A DNA stretch of 64,000 bases from Gammaproteobacteria bacterium (GCA_024742415.1 JANSYN010000002.1:410384-474383); one strand, 5' to 3'. Counted from the stretch's first letter, positions 53,448 to 63,374 are shown. Numbers and translations: made by a program. Notes: generated by a model from the letters alone, not told the origin.

Positions 53448-55678
53448 TAGAGTCAATTTCGATAGCTGGAGTTGCGACCTATGATGCTATAGGGGTCAAA
53501 ATTGAAGACCTCAAGAAGGTAGGATTCATCTACGGAGCAAACGGGACAGGAAAAACTACAATCTCAAAACTTTTGGCTGACAGCTCTTCGCCAGACTTCT
53601 CAAGCTGCTCTGTTTCCTGGAAAGGAGGCATCCCACTACAGACGCTCGTATACAACCGCGATTTCAGAGACAGGAACTTTGGGAAGGGAAAAATCGATGG
53701 TGTGTTCACCCTAGGCGAAGCCACAAAGGAGGAGAAGGAGGCCATCGAGCGAATGGTTGCCGAACTTGCGGATATCAAAACCCAAGGACTCCAAAAGAAA
53801 GCAACTCTTGATCGTCTCAAAGAAGAAAAGGAAAAGGCGGAGAACATTTTCTGCGAAGCTGCTTGGGACGACGTTTTCAAGAAACACAAGCCTGCCTTTA
53901 AAGACGCGTTTGAAGGTGTAATGGCAAGCAAGGCAGCTTTCCGGGACAAACTGCTAGATCAGGCAGCTAGCAACAACTCGACGTTGATGACTCGTGACGA
54001 ACTGGAGGCAAAAGCCTCAACAGTGTTCGGAACTGCTCCCGTTAAGCTCCCGCTCATCAATCAAATTGATTTTGCCCGTCTTCTTGAGCTCGAAGCCGAT
54101 CCGATTTGGGCGAAGATGATTATCGGAAAGTCTGACATCGATATTGCAAAGCTCATTCAGGCACTAGGAATAAATGACTGGGTGAATGAAGGGCGTGGCT
54201 ACATTCGCGATACTGGAGTGTGCCCGTTTTGTCAGGAAGAAACGATCACCGAGAGCTTTCGTGAGCAGTTGGCCTTGTATTTCGACAAATCGTTCGAAGA
54301 GGACACACAGCGCGTAAAAGCACTCACTGCAGAATACGCCGTCGCCTCTCAAGTATTGGTGAACCTGCTTGAAGAGATTGAAACTAAGGAAAAGTCGAAC
54401 CCCGATTCAAAACTAGAGATCGAGCTCTTCAGCGCGAAGCTCAAGGCCGCTGTCGCACAGCTGCAAGCAAACGAAAAACTCGTGGAAAGCAAAGGGAAGG
54501 AGCTAAGCCGGAGTGTCGAGCTGACATCCCTCAAGGAGCAACTTGAAGGGCTAACGAGCCTGATTGACACTGCGAACGGTGCAGTAAAAAAGCACAACAA
54601 GATCGTCGACAACTACGCTACCGAGAAGAGCGACCTCATCACTGCGATTTGGCGATTCCTGGTTGAAGAACATCGGACAGCCATCACGCAGCACACCAGC
54701 GACATCACCGGCAGACAGAAAGGAATCGACGCTGTCTCTAACCAACGAACAGAGCTCTTGAAAAAATACGCTGAGCTCGACGCAAATATCAAAGAAGCAA
54801 ACAAGAACGTTACGAGTGTGCAGCCGTCAGTCGACGAGATTAATGAGACTCTTAAAGCCTACGGATTCCTCAGCTTTGAGATCGTCCCCTCCAAGGAGGA
54901 CACCAATCAGTATCAGATCCAGCGCGAAGACGGATCCATAGCAGAATCGACTCTAAGCGAGGGAGAGATCACGTTCATCACGTTTCTTTACTTCCTCCAA
55001 AGAGCCAAGGGCGGACTGACCGAGGATTCGGTCTCAGATGAGAGAGTTTTGGTGATTGATGATCCTATTTCGAGTTTGGACAGCAACGTCCTTTTCGTTG
55101 TGAGTACTTTGATTAAAGCCATACTGGATTCTGTCAAAAAGGACTTAGGTGTGATTAGGCAAGTACTCCTACTTACCCACAACGTCTATTTTCACAAGGA
55201 GGTTTCCTACATAAGCGGCAAAGCAGAGCTGAACGCAGACACCCACTTCTGGATCCTTCGAAAGAAAAACAAGATCAGCGAGATCCAGCCTTTCCTGATG
55301 GAAAATCCGGTTCACAATTCATATCAATTGCTTTGGAGGGAACTGAAGAATCATGAGCACAGTGATAGTGTCACGATGCAGAATACGATGCGAAGGATCA
55401 TTGAGAACTACTTCAAGATCCTCGGCGGATATCACTATGATGACCTGATTGCTAGCTTTACGGAATCCCATGAGGAGCAGGAAATCTGCCGCTCAATGGT
55501 CTGTTGGATCAACGATGGTTCTCATACGATCCCAGACGACTTGTTCATCCAGACTCACGATGACTTGAAGGAAAAATACCTGGATGTATTCGAGAAGATC
55601 TTCATCAACACCCAGCATCATGGACACTTCAAGATGATGATGGGGTCGCCTGTGCAAACACCAGAAACTACTGCCTAA
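53444..55678 (+). CDS. rloC: RloC-like anticodon nuclease (ABC ATPase with zinc hook)
   Basis: A 744-residue protein of the AAA_13/RloC type. Walker A is GANGTGKT (31-38). Two long coiled-coil arms flank a Rad50-like zinc hook C260-P-F-C263. Then come the ABC signature L504-S-E-G-E, Walker B ending in D539-D540 with 'PISSLD', and a His switch ('LLLTHN'). The C-terminal domain has R650-x3-E654 and 'NDGSH694', matching the Arg-Glu-His triad of the PrrC/RloC anticodon nuclease. Such proteins cut a tRNA anticodon loop when restriction is blocked or DNA is damaged, halting phage growth. It is translationally coupled to hsdS, in the place prrC holds in E. coli. GC-poor like hsdS. Confidence 0.88.
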   Translation: MIESISIAGVATYDAIGVKIEDLKKVGFIYGANGTGKTTISKLLADSSSPDFSSCSVSWKGGIPLQTLVYNRDFRDRNFGKGKIDGVFTLGEATKEEKEAIERMVAELADIKTQGLQKKATLDRLKEEKEKAENIFCEAAWDDVFKKHKPAFKDAFEGVMASKAAFRDKLLDQAASNNSTLMTRDELEAKASTVFGTAPVKLPLINQIDFARLLELEADPIWAKMIIGKSDIDIAKLIQALGINDWVNEGRGYIRDTGVCPFCQEETITESFREQLALYFDKSFEEDTQRVKALTAEYAVASQVLVNLLEEIETKEKSNPDSKLEIELFSAKLKAAVAQLQANEKLVESKGKELSRSVELTSLKEQLEGLTSLIDTANGAVKKHNKIVDNYATEKSDLITAIWRFLVEEHRTAITQHTSDITGRQKGIDAVSNQRTELLKKYAELDANIKEANKNVTSVQPSVDEINETLKAYGFLSFEIVPSKEDTNQYQIQREDGSIAESTLSEGEITFITFLYFLQRAKGGLTEDSVSDERVLVIDDPISSLDSNVLFVVSTLIKAILDSVKKDLGVIRQVLLLTHNVYFHKEVSYISGKAELNADTHFWILRKKNKISEIQPFLMENPVHNSYQLLWRELKNHEHSDSVTMQNTMRRIIENYFKILGGYHYDDLIASFTESHEEQEICRSMVCWINDGSHTIPDDLFIQTHDDLKEKYLDVFEKIFINTQHHGHFKMMMGSPVQTPETTA

Positions 55679-55741
55679 TTACGACTGCAACGACCTGATA
55701 ACCGATATGTACTGAACAATCAGCAGACGAATGAATAGATA

Positions 55742-58700
55742 ATGAACGAAGAAGAACTCGAAAACCTCTGTCTGGACTGGTTCCGTGAAGGCGGCTGGGA
55801 TGTGCTTTACGGCCCCGATATTGCACCGGATGGCACCGATCCACAGCGTGACGATTATGCCCAGGTGATGCTCAAGCATGACCTGGAAGTCGCCTTTACC
55901 CACATCAACCCGCACCTGCCACATGAGTGCTTCGAGCAGGTGTTATCGAAACTCTCACAAGCGGAAAGCCTGGACCTGGTCACCAATAACCGGGCCTTTC
56001 ATCGTCTACTGCTGGAAGGCGTGCCTGTCGAGTACAAGCAGGATGATGAGGTTCATAACGACCATGCCTTCCTGGTCGATTTTGATCAGTTGACGAATAA
56101 CCGCTTTGTCGCCATCAACCAGTTTACGATCAGTGGCACCAAGCAACCTCGCCGCCCGGATGTGATCTGTTTTATCAATGGTCTGCCCTTTGCGGTACTG
56201 GAGCTGAAAAGCCCCAGTGACGAGAACGCCGACATCTGGGATGCCTTCAACCAGCTGCAGACCTACAAGGATGAGATCAGCGATCTGTTTATCTTCAATG
56301 AGGCGTTGGTGGTCAGTGATGGCTATACCGCCCGGGTAGGCTCGCTCACCGCCAACCAGGAGCGCTTTATGCCCTGGCGCACCATCAAGCATGAGGATGA
56401 CAAACCACTGCTGGAGTGGCAGCTGGAAACAGTGGTGCGCGGCTTTTTCGACCGTGAACTGTTTCTGGATTACATCCGCTATTTTGTTCTGTTTGAAAGC
56501 GATGGTGAGCAGATCATAAAGAAGATCGCCGGATACCATCAGTTCCATGCGGTGCGTGAGGCCGTCAAGGCGACCGTCATCGCCGCGCAAGAGATCGAAG
56601 GTGTGGACGAAAAACGAGCAACCTATGCCGATGAGGTGGTGCCCGGCAGTAAAAAGGCCGGTGTGGTCTGGCATACCCAGGGTTCCGGCAAGAGCATCTC
56701 CATGTGCTGCTATGCCGGTAAGCTGCTACAACAACCGGCGATGAATAATCCGACGCTGATTGTGGTGACAGATCGTAATGATCTGGATGGACAGCTGTTT
56801 GCCACTTTCAGCAATGCCGTCGAGCTATTGAAGCAGACACCGGTTCAGGCCAATGACCGTGACGAACTGCGCCAGCTACTGGCCGAGCGGGAGTCTGGCG
56901 GCATCATCTTCACCACGGTACAGAAGTTTGCCCTGCTGGATGATGAGAACAGCCACCCGATACTTAATGATCGCCACAATATCGTGGTGATCTCTGATGA
57001 GGCGCACCGCAGCCAATATGGCTTGAAGGCGGTATTGACCGCCGATGGCCAATACAAATTCGGCTACGCGAAGCACATGCGCGATGCGCTGCCTTTTGCC
57101 TCCTTTATTGGTTTCACCGGTACACCCATATCGCAGGAGGATAAAGATACCCGGGCGGTATTTGGTGGTTATGTCTCCATCTACGATATTCAGGACGCCG
57201 TAGATGATGGCGCGACTGTGCCCATCTACTATGAATCCCGCCTGGCCAAGCTGGATTTGAACTTTGATGAGATCGAGGCGCTCTCCGACCAGGTGGATGA
57301 GGTGGTTGAAGATGAAGAGGACATCGGCCAGCGTGAAAAAACCAAGGGCGAATGGAGCCGGCTGGAAAAACTGGTGGGCGCTACCCCCCGGCTGCAGCAG
57401 GTGGCTGCCGATCTGATCGACCATTTCGAGGCGCGTACTGCCACCATGGATGGAAAGGCCATGATTGTCGGCATGAGCCGGGATATATGCGCCCAGCTCT
57501 ACAATGAGATCGTCGCCTTGCGCCCGGACTGGCACGACCCAGATCCTGAAAAAGGCGCAATCAAAATCGTGATGACGGGTTCGGCTTCAGACAAGCCATT
57601 GCTACAACCCCATATCTACAACAAGAAAACCAAGAAGCGACTGGAGAAGCGCTTCAAAGATGAAAACGACCCCTTGAAGCTGGTCATTGTCAGGGATATG
57701 TGGCTGACCGGTTTCGATGCCCCCTGTTGCCATACAATGTATGTCGATAAACCCATGAAGGGGCACAACCTGATGCAGGCCATTGCACGGGTGAACCGGG
57801 TATTCAAGAACAAGCCTGGCGGACTGGTTGTGGACTACATTGGTATTGCCAATGAGCTGAAACAGGCGCTCAAGACCTATACCGACTCCAAGGGCAAAGG
57901 CGAGCCGACCCTGCGTGCGGAAGAGGCCTTCGCTATTTTGCTGGAAAAACTGGATGCCATTCGCGGGATGTTTGCCAAAACACCGCAATCGGATGGTCTG
58001 GATATTACCGATTTCGAGACCGATGCACATAAGCTGCTGGTTCCCGTTGCCAACTATGTGCTGGGACTCGAAGATGGCAAGAAGCGTTTTCTTGACCTGG
58101 TACTGGCCACCAGCAAGGCTTATTCACTCTGCAGCACGCTGGATGAGGCCAAAGGACTGCGCAAGGAGATCGCCTTCTACTCGGCAGTGAAGGCGGCAAT
58201 ATCCAAGTTCACCTCGGTTGATAAAAAGCGTACCCAGGAAGAGAAGAACTCGGCGCTCAAGCAAATACTGGACAACGCCATTATTGCCGAAGGCGTAGCC
58301 GATGTGTTCAGCCTGTGTGGATTGGATAAACCCAATATCGGCCTGCTTTCCGATGAGTTTCTGGAGGACGTGCGGCAGATGCCGCATCAGAACCTGGCCG
58401 TTGAGCTACTGGAAAAGCTGCTCAAGGACGACATCAAAGCCAAGACCCGCAATAACGTTGTGCAAGAGAAGAAGTACGCTGAGCGATTGCAGGAGACCTT
58501 GCGCAAATATAACAACCGCGCCATCGAGACCGTCCAAGTCATTGAAGAGCTTATTCAGATGGCCAAGGAGTTTCAGGCCGAGATGGCGCGTGAGGCAGAA
58601 CTTGGGCTCAACCCGGATGAGATTGCCTTTTATGATGCTCTGGCCAATAACGAAAGCGCGGTTCGTGAGCTTGGCGACGAGGTGCTGAAAAAGATCGCCA

Positions 58701-58891
58701 TCGAAATAACAGGCAAGTTGCGCAAATCAACGACCGTGGACTGGCAGGTTCGTGACAGTGTGAGAGCCAAGTTGAAGATCCTGGTGCGTCGCACGCTGCA
58801 GCGATACAAGTATCCACCGGACAAGGCGGCAGAAGCTGTTGAGCTTGTGCTCAAGCAGGCTGAAATACTCTCGAACTCCTGGAGTAAATGA
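55742..58891 (+). CDS. hsdR: type I restriction endonuclease subunit HsdR
   Basis: A 1049-residue motor/nuclease subunit, the normal size. The PD-(D/E)xK nuclease site is D140 ... E154-L-K156 (RRPDVIC then LELKSPS). The SF2 helicase motor shows motif I G-S-G-K-S (314-318), DEAH-type box D419-E-A-H422, 'FTGTPI' motif III and later motifs around '[14 protein letters not shown]' and '[10 protein letters not shown]'. The C-terminal 250 residues are the helical part that binds HsdM. It follows rloC after 63 bp. GC is higher than that of rloC. Confidence 0.96.
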   Translation: MNEEELENLCLDWFREGGWDVLYGPDIAPDGTDPQRDDYAQVMLKHDLEVAFTHINPHLPHECFEQVLSKLSQAESLDLVTNNRAFHRLLLEGVPVEYKQDDEVHNDHAFLVDFDQLTNNRFVAINQFTISGTKQPRRPDVICFINGLPFAVLELKSPSDENADIWDAFNQLQTYKDEISDLFIFNEALVVSDGYTARVGSLTANQERFMPWRTIKHEDDKPLLEWQLETVVRGFFDRELFLDYIRYFVLFESDGEQIIKKIAGYHQFHAVREAVKATVIAAQEIEGVDEKRATYADEVVPGSKKAGVVWHTQGSGKSISMCCYAGKLLQQPAMNNPTLIVVTDRNDLDGQLFATFSNAVELLKQTPVQANDRDELRQLLAERESGGIIFTTVQKFALLDDENSHPILNDRHNIVVISDEAHRSQYGLKAVLTADGQYKFGYAKHMRDALPFASFIGFTGTPISQEDKDTRAVFGGYVSIYDIQDAVDDGATVPIYYESRLAKLDLNFDEIEALSDQVDEVVEDEEDIGQREKTKGEWSRLEKLVGATPRLQQVAADLIDHFEARTATMDGKAMIVGMSRDICAQLYNEIVALRPDWHDPDPEKGAIKIVMTGSASDKPLLQPHIYNKKTKKRLEKRFKDENDPLKLVIVRDMWLTGFDAPCCHTMYVDKPMKGHNLMQAIARVNRVFKNKPGGLVVDYIGIANELKQALKTYTDSKGKGEPTLRAEEAFAILLEKLDAIRGMFAKTPQSDGLDITDFETDAHKLLVPVANYVLGLEDGKKRFLDLVLATSKAYSLCSTLDEAKGLRKEIAFYSAVKAAISKFTSVDKKRTQEEKNSALKQILDNAIIAEGVADVFSLCGLDKPNIGLLSDEFLEDVRQMPHQNLAVELLEKLLKDDIKAKTRNNVVQEKKYAERLQETLRKYNNRAIETVQVIEELIQMAKEFQAEMAREAELGLNPDEIAFYDALANNESAVRELGDEVLKKIAIEITGKLRKSTTVDWQVRDSVRAKLKILVRRTLQRYKYPPDKAAEAVELVLKQAEILSNSWSK

Positions 58892-58945
58892 GCCATTACA
58901 AGAACGTAGATAGCCATTTAGGTTGCGAATCCAAAGTGAACAGAC

Positions 58946-59113
58946 ATGACGAATGAATCAAAACCTAACAGCTTGGAGCTGTTTGTAATCAAGCAAGCAG
59001 GGAAAGAGCGAATTTCCATTGATAGCGAAAGGGCCGCATCCATTGATACAGAGATCAAGCAGGCTGTTCAAGCCATCAACAACGATGACTTAGGCAATAA
59101 CTGGCAACCATAA
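58946..59113 (+). CDS. small ORF of 55 residues downstream of hsdR
   Basis: A short open frame, 54 bp after hsdR on the same strand: 'MTNESKPNSLELFVIKQAGK' followed by 'ERISIDSERAASIDTEI', ending in NNWQP. It is bounded upstream by a TGA at 58937, so the ATG at 58946 is the natural start; a good Shine-Dalgarno is missing. Composition (many Ile, Lys, Ser, Asp and Asn) looks like real protein and unlike random GC-rich frames. The terminator of the convergent surE-like gene overlaps its stop codon. Function unknown; it could be an accessory to the RM/RloC unit. Confidence 0.5.
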   Translation: MTNESKPNSLELFVIKQAGKERISIDSERAASIDTEIKQAVQAINNDDLGNNWQP

Positions 59114-59135
59114 AAAAAGCGCCCCGAAGGGCGCT
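59112..59135 (-). terminator. rho-independent terminator of the surE-like gene
   Basis: A 7 bp stem (AGCGCCC with GGGCGCT, loop CGAA) followed on the minus strand by seven T. On the plus strand no T run follows. It lies 47 bp after the stop of the leftward gene. Confidence 0.88.
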
Positions 59136-59181
59136 CTGCGGTGTGCAGCCAGAACTGCGGCTGCACCGTAGCGTTCACAAC

Positions 59182-60549
59182 CTAGGGGTAATTCGGCGGC
59201 TGCACCTTGCCCATGTCGGCTATGGTGGTGAAGCCCCTCAGGAAACCATCGGAATCATCCACGCCTGGAGGCTCCGTCGAGAAACAATCTGCGGGGCCGT
59301 AGGGACGTCCGTCCAGGGCCTCACCGACTATCGTTTCCACCGTTCCGCGAATTGAAGAACCGGGAGCGCAGGTTGGAATGTTGATGTTGGGCAGCTCCAT
59401 TCTTGGCAGGCCGGCAGCGCCAATGCGCCATTGTTCCAGCAATGCCAGCGTCGCCTCGGCGCCAGATTCGAAATCCGGTGGTACGCCGTTACCTACACCC
59501 TGACTGGTAGCGATGGCGTCGGTGGCGCGGCGCGCGGCGGCGCGTGCTGCGCCGATAGTGCCTGAAATCGAATCACCCACGAAGTTGATGTTCTGCCCTT
59601 CGTTGATGCCGCTGATCACCAAATCGGGCGACAGTGACAGGTTCTCCAGAGCCCACACCGAGGTATCTACCGGCGTGCCGTGCACAGCGGCTTCAACGGG
59701 AAAACCACTGAGCGTTGTCAGGCCTGTTGATGCCGTCGTGGCGCCACCGGGTGTCTTGTTAGAGCCCTGACCGGACTGCGGCGTCAGTGGTGCAACCACC
59801 GTGACCGTCACACCAGGCACAAATGAATCGCTCGGATCGTTCGGATCATCGACAATGGCCTGCACCAATGCATCAATACCTTCGGAATCGTACCCATCGT
59901 CATTCGTGATCAACAGATCGAGTGGCTCGGTGTGCGATGCCAGGAAGCAGGCATCTGTGGTACTGGTCAGCGGCAGTGAAGCCTGGCAGGGGTGCGTAGC
60001 GGCAAACACGTCCGGGTGGTTCTCATAGCCACGCAGAACCCATAGACGCAGAATCCAGGTGTCTGCAGCCGTGCCATCGGAGACCCAGGTGTCACGCGCG
60101 CCGGGGAAGCCTTCCGGCGCGATCGTGTCGGCAATGCGCCAGCCAACACCGATCGCGCGTGCACCGGGATCAGTGCTCTCATACTCAATCAAGTTTGCGG
60201 CTGCCGGGTCAAAGCTTGCCGCTGCGCCAAACAGCAGGACGCGTGAGTCACCGGCCCAGACCGTGCCGCCGGCATTGATGCCGTCCTGGTAGGTCCAGCG
60301 CTGATAGGCGAACTCAACCGCGCCATCGGCATAGGCAGAGAACGTCAAGCATTCGGAGGTGCTCAAGTCCGGGCTGCCCTGGCACCACCAGGGCACTGAG
60401 CCGTCGGCGGTACGGGTAATGAAGCGCGAAGCTGCCGGCGTGTAGCAGGCACTCAAAAACAACAAACTGGCCGCCAGCACTGCCAACAGGCGCATGCGGG
60501 CACCCAGGGCGGCGGCGGGCGTGATCTGGCGATCAAGCAACATTTTCAT
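59182..60549 (-). CDS. secreted SurE-like (5'/3'-nucleotidase family) lipoprotein
   Basis: About 455 residues. An N-terminal signal ends at C35 (LFLSAC), so it is a lipoprotein. The SurE fold lies at about 205-400: 'LLITNDDGYDSEGID' with the N-D-D-G metal ligands, 'VVAPLTPQSGQGSNKTPGG', and 'ISGINEGQNINFVGDSISGTIGAARAA'. Ordinary SurE is a 250-residue cytoplasmic nucleotidase; here a signal and a 170-residue N-terminal domain are added, and a tail follows. Start at 60549 has AGAGGA upstream. Its gene is convergent with the island, on core-like GC. Confidence 0.82.
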   Translation of the reverse strand: MKMLLDRQITPAAALGARMRLLAVLAASLLFLSACYTPAASRFITRTADGSVPWWCQGSPDLSTSECLTFSAYADGAVEFAYQRWTYQDGINAGGTVWAGDSRVLLFGAAASFDPAAANLIEYESTDPGARAIGVGWRIADTIAPEGFPGARDTWVSDGTAADTWILRLWVLRGYENHPDVFAATHPCQASLPLTSTTDACFLASHTEPLDLLITNDDGYDSEGIDALVQAIVDDPNDPSDSFVPGVTVTVVAPLTPQSGQGSNKTPGGATTASTGLTTLSGFPVEAAVHGTPVDTSVWALENLSLSPDLVISGINEGQNINFVGDSISGTIGAARAAARRATDAIATSQGVGNGVPPDFESGAEATLALLEQWRIGAAGLPRMELPNINIPTCAPGSSIRGTVETIVGEALDGRPYGPADCFSTEPPGVDDSDGFLRGFTTIADMGKVQPPNYP

Positions 60550-60973
60550 TATTTCGATCCTCTTATTACTCGGGGTTCTGCGCAGCGATTGGCTGCCCAG
60601 TGCTGGCGCCACGAAGGGCGGCCAAACGCGCGTTCACCCTGCCCTGAACGCGTCAGGACGGTGGGCTATACAACACGTCAAGAATGACGGGGGCGCCTTG
60701 CCAGGCACTCGCTGTTCCGAGGCCGGCCCGACTTGCCTGTCTACTGCATAGACTAGTCGAATGCGCGCTGAGCTGGTTTTAATAGATATCTCAAAAAATA
60801 TTATTGTTATATTTCAAAGGGATATGTTTTTACGGGTATCAGGCTGATGCGCTGGGCACGGGCTTTGTGCACGCTATTTACGTGCCTTCAACGCCCCTCT
60901 CACTCCTCCTTAACACCTCTTACTCACCTTACATCCCGCTCTCACCTCTTCGGCAACCGCCACCCGCGCACCG
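60550..60973. other. intergenic region, 424 bp
   Basis: It lies between two leftward genes. An AT-rich block at about 60775-60835, including ATATTATTGTTATATTTC, stands out against the GC-rich surroundings and may be a promoter region for the surE-like gene or a scar. No gene is seen. Confidence 0.5.
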
Positions 60974-62158
60974 CTAAAGCTGCACGTGAATCCGCTCCGG
61001 GGGCAGCGCCAGGCGATAGCGCATAAGCACACCGTCGGGGCCGCGCCCGCCTTCAAACAGGTAATTTGCGGCCAGGGATTCGCCCAGCACCCGCACCAGT
61101 TCCTCTTTGATCCGGGAGCGATTCTGGTCCAGCGTTTTGGCTTTCAGGCCGCCCTTTTCCAGGTCATTGATCGCCCTGCCGTGCCCGCCGAAACGTTCCA
61201 TCAGGGCTGCCAGCTCTGCGCCGCGTGCCAGGTCGGGGCGGTTGCTGGGCGGATTGCTCACCCAACCCTCGCCCTCCTTGCGTCGCAGGGCATACCAGGC
61301 ATAGTAAAATAGCGGCGTGCCCCCCATCGGGACAGGCAGGCCGTGCACGTTGACGGACAGGGTGGACAAATCAATCATCAGGGCATCCTCGGCCTCGGCC
61401 AGCGCAATAGCGGCCTCGTGACCCCCGCGCTCAAGGCCCAATTGCAGCCACTGCATCTGATGGCTGTTAAAACGGGCAACCCGGGCGTCGTTAAACAGTT
61501 GCAGCAAGGGCCCGAAGTTGGCCTTTCCAGGGTCATGCAGTTGTTGCAGCAGTTGCTCACGCTCGGCACCCAGGCGCAGTTGCGATGCCCCGAATGCGCG
61601 CAGGATGCCAAAGGCTGCATCGCCCTGGTAACCCTGGGCCAGGAGGTAGTTCATCCAGAAGCGGTGAGCCTGGGACATTGGCGCAGGCAGTTGCCGATAC
61701 AGCACCCAGAACAGCAACCCGAGCAAACCCACCAGCAGCAGGCCCGTGCGATAGCGTGGCTCACACTCATAGCCAATCACGAACTCGCGCTCCCGTTGAT
61801 TGCGCGGCAATAAAATGGCAAAGCTGGCCGCTGCCGTAGCGCCTTCTATGGCAACACCATCAATAGCGAGCACCCGAACGCTGCACTGCCCATAGGCCGA
61901 ATACCACCGGGGTTGCACCACACCTGCCAGCGCCTGGTTCAAATTTGCGCCAATGCGCTGCAGGGCGGTGGCATCATTGGCCGTGTCGCCCGAGCTGTTG
62001 AAGTAACCTTCACCCACCGTGAGGAACAAGTGCTGCCGCAACTGCTGCGCCAGCGCGGTACGTAAACTGGATTCACTGGAGGCATACAGCAACTGCAACA
62101 GAACCGCACTCAGTACGGCCCACAGCAAAACGATACGCGGTGCCTGTTTAACGATCAT
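60974..62158 (-). CDS. membrane protein of unknown function, regulator-like C-terminus
   Basis: A 394-residue protein. A first membrane helix lies at about 8-26, then a roughly 110-residue periplasmic domain, then a second helix (about 143-162), and a 230-residue cytoplasmic part. In the latter, 'PLFYYAWYALRRKEGEGWV' followed by 'TLDQNRSRIKEELVRVLGE' looks like a winged-helix-type C-terminal output domain in which R-S-R-I lies before a final wing strand. No enzyme motif is seen. The start at 62158 overlaps the upstream gene by 11 bp, so translation is coupled to the solute-binding-like protein. The pair may sense an outside ligand. Assignment is tentative. Confidence 0.6.
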   Translation of the reverse strand: MIVKQAPRIVLLWAVLSAVLLQLLYASSESSLRTALAQQLRQHLFLTVGEGYFNSSGDTANDATALQRIGANLNQALAGVVQPRWYSAYGQCSVRVLAIDGVAIEGATAAASFAILLPRNQREREFVIGYECEPRYRTGLLLVGLLGLLFWVLYRQLPAPMSQAHRFWMNYLLAQGYQGDAAFGILRAFGASQLRLGAEREQLLQQLHDPGKANFGPLLQLFNDARVARFNSHQMQWLQLGLERGGHEAAIALAEAEDALMIDLSTLSVNVHGLPVPMGGTPLFYYAWYALRRKEGEGWVSNPPSNRPDLARGAELAALMERFGGHGRAINDLEKGGLKAKTLDQNRSRIKEELVRVLGESLAANYLFEGGRGPDGVLMRYRLALPPERIHVQL

Positions 62159-63041
62159 CGCAGGGCTCAACAATGCTCAGTTGACGGAAAAAATCCAGAG
62201 GCGAACCGGCGGCCAGCGTTACCAGCGCGGCCTGCACGGCACAGCGCGCCGGGCCGTCTGCGGCTGCCCTTTCCAGGTACCAGGCGGGGCCGGGTAAGGT
62301 TTCCTCCAGCACCAGGCCCTCGGGCAGCTGTAGCGAACTTGCCGTGCCTTCATCCGACAACAGCGCGGGAATGACGTCTACCTCACCGGCGAAAAAGGCC
62401 CGGTACATTTGTCGATACGACCGGAAATAGCGGATGTTGGGCACATCCGACAAACCGCTGTTACGCAGTGCCGCTTTCGGGATTTTATAGGCCGATACGC
62501 TGTTTGGATCATCGAGCAGGCCCAGTATCTTGCCGCTCATCCAGGCCCGGGTAAGCCGGGGAATGCCGTCAAGGGAAATGAACTGGCTGCCGTAATCCGG
62601 ATAGCGTGCTATCTGCACGTAATCTGCACGGCCCTGGTGCTCCCCCACTCCGCCTTCCAGCAATTCGGGCTTGGCCAGCACCAACTGGTAGGTCGAGTCA
62701 TACAGATCGCGCAGGTCGATGTGGTCACGATGCACGCTGCGCAATTCCACCGCGGCAAAGCGCTGCGCCAACTCCGCCGAGGCGCAGAGTGTGTCCATCA
62801 ATGGCAACGCCTCGATGTACACCGCATCCAGTATGCGCAGCGGCTGCCCGGCGGCCGCCCCCTCAAACACACAGGCGCGCAGGCCGTAGTCACGGACTTC
62901 CAGCGGCTTCAACTGCAGGCCATGCCCCGCCACATACCAGGCCAGCGCCAACACCAGCCCAAAGGCTGCGGCGAAAACCAGATAGTAGTAGCGCGCATGA
63001 CTCAAGGCGCGGCGAACGGACGTAATGGCGATACTTCTCAT
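62148..63041 (-). CDS. membrane-anchored solute-binding-like protein
   Basis: A 297-residue protein with an N-terminal membrane helix (about 18-40) that is not a cleavable signal, followed by a periplasmic domain like the PhnD/ABC-type substrate-binding fold: 'YRQMYRAFFAGEVDVIPALLS' is the second-lobe segment, and 'YKIPKAALRNSGL' and 'PNIRYFRSY' support this. The start at 63041 has AGG five bases upstream; a GTG two codons earlier is also possible. The stop overlaps the next gene by 11 bp. No ABC transporter genes lie near, so it may act as a sensor module rather than as uptake protein. Confidence 0.65.
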   Translation of the reverse strand: MRSIAITSVRRALSHARYYYLVFAAAFGLVLALAWYVAGHGLQLKPLEVRDYGLRACVFEGAAAGQPLRILDAVYIEALPLMDTLCASAELAQRFAAVELRSVHRDHIDLRDLYDSTYQLVLAKPELLEGGVGEHQGRADYVQIARYPDYGSQFISLDGIPRLTRAWMSGKILGLLDDPNSVSAYKIPKAALRNSGLSDVPNIRYFRSYRQMYRAFFAGEVDVIPALLSDEGTASSLQLPEGLVLEETLPGPAWYLERAAADGPARCAVQAALVTLAAGSPLDFFRQLSIVEPCDDR

Positions 63042-63071
63042 GAACACCTAACGTCGAAAGCAAGCGCGCGT

Positions 63072-63374
63072 TTATGCGTCGCTTTGCCTTTTCTTGTTAG
63101 CTGAGATATCTCGCAAGGAACCGGAAACGTATTTATGGATAATGCTCGACACCAGAGTTTGATACGGAACACCTTCCTCAGAAGCTCTTGACTGAACCGC
63201 AATGAGGTCACGATTCGATATACGAATATTTATCCGTTTGTCTTTCTTAAAGGTGTTAGTGGCGGCAGCCTCTAATTCCTCTTTTCTGGCTTTTGTGAGT
63301 GTTGATACGAAATTGCCGGCCTCTACAGAATCTAGAAGTTCCTTTTCCTCTTTAGAGAGTTTTACCTTACTCAT
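63072..63374 (-). CDS. antitoxin, BrnA/CopG-like (ribbon-helix-helix)
   Basis: A 100-residue basic protein. The second half, 'RINIRISNRDLIAVQSRASE', is a ribbon-helix-helix DNA-binding motif; the 'VPYQTLVSSIIHKYVSG' helix follows. The N-terminal part is likely the toxin-binding end. Such antitoxins lie after the toxin in BrnT-type pairs and repress the operon. It overlaps the toxin gene by 4 bp (ATGA). Composition is AT-richer than the core genes nearby. Confidence 0.82.
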   Translation of the reverse strand: MSKVKLSKEEKELLDSVEAGNFVSTLTKARKEELEAAATNTFKKDKRINIRISNRDLIAVQSRASEEGVPYQTLVSSIIHKYVSGSLRDISANKKRQSDA

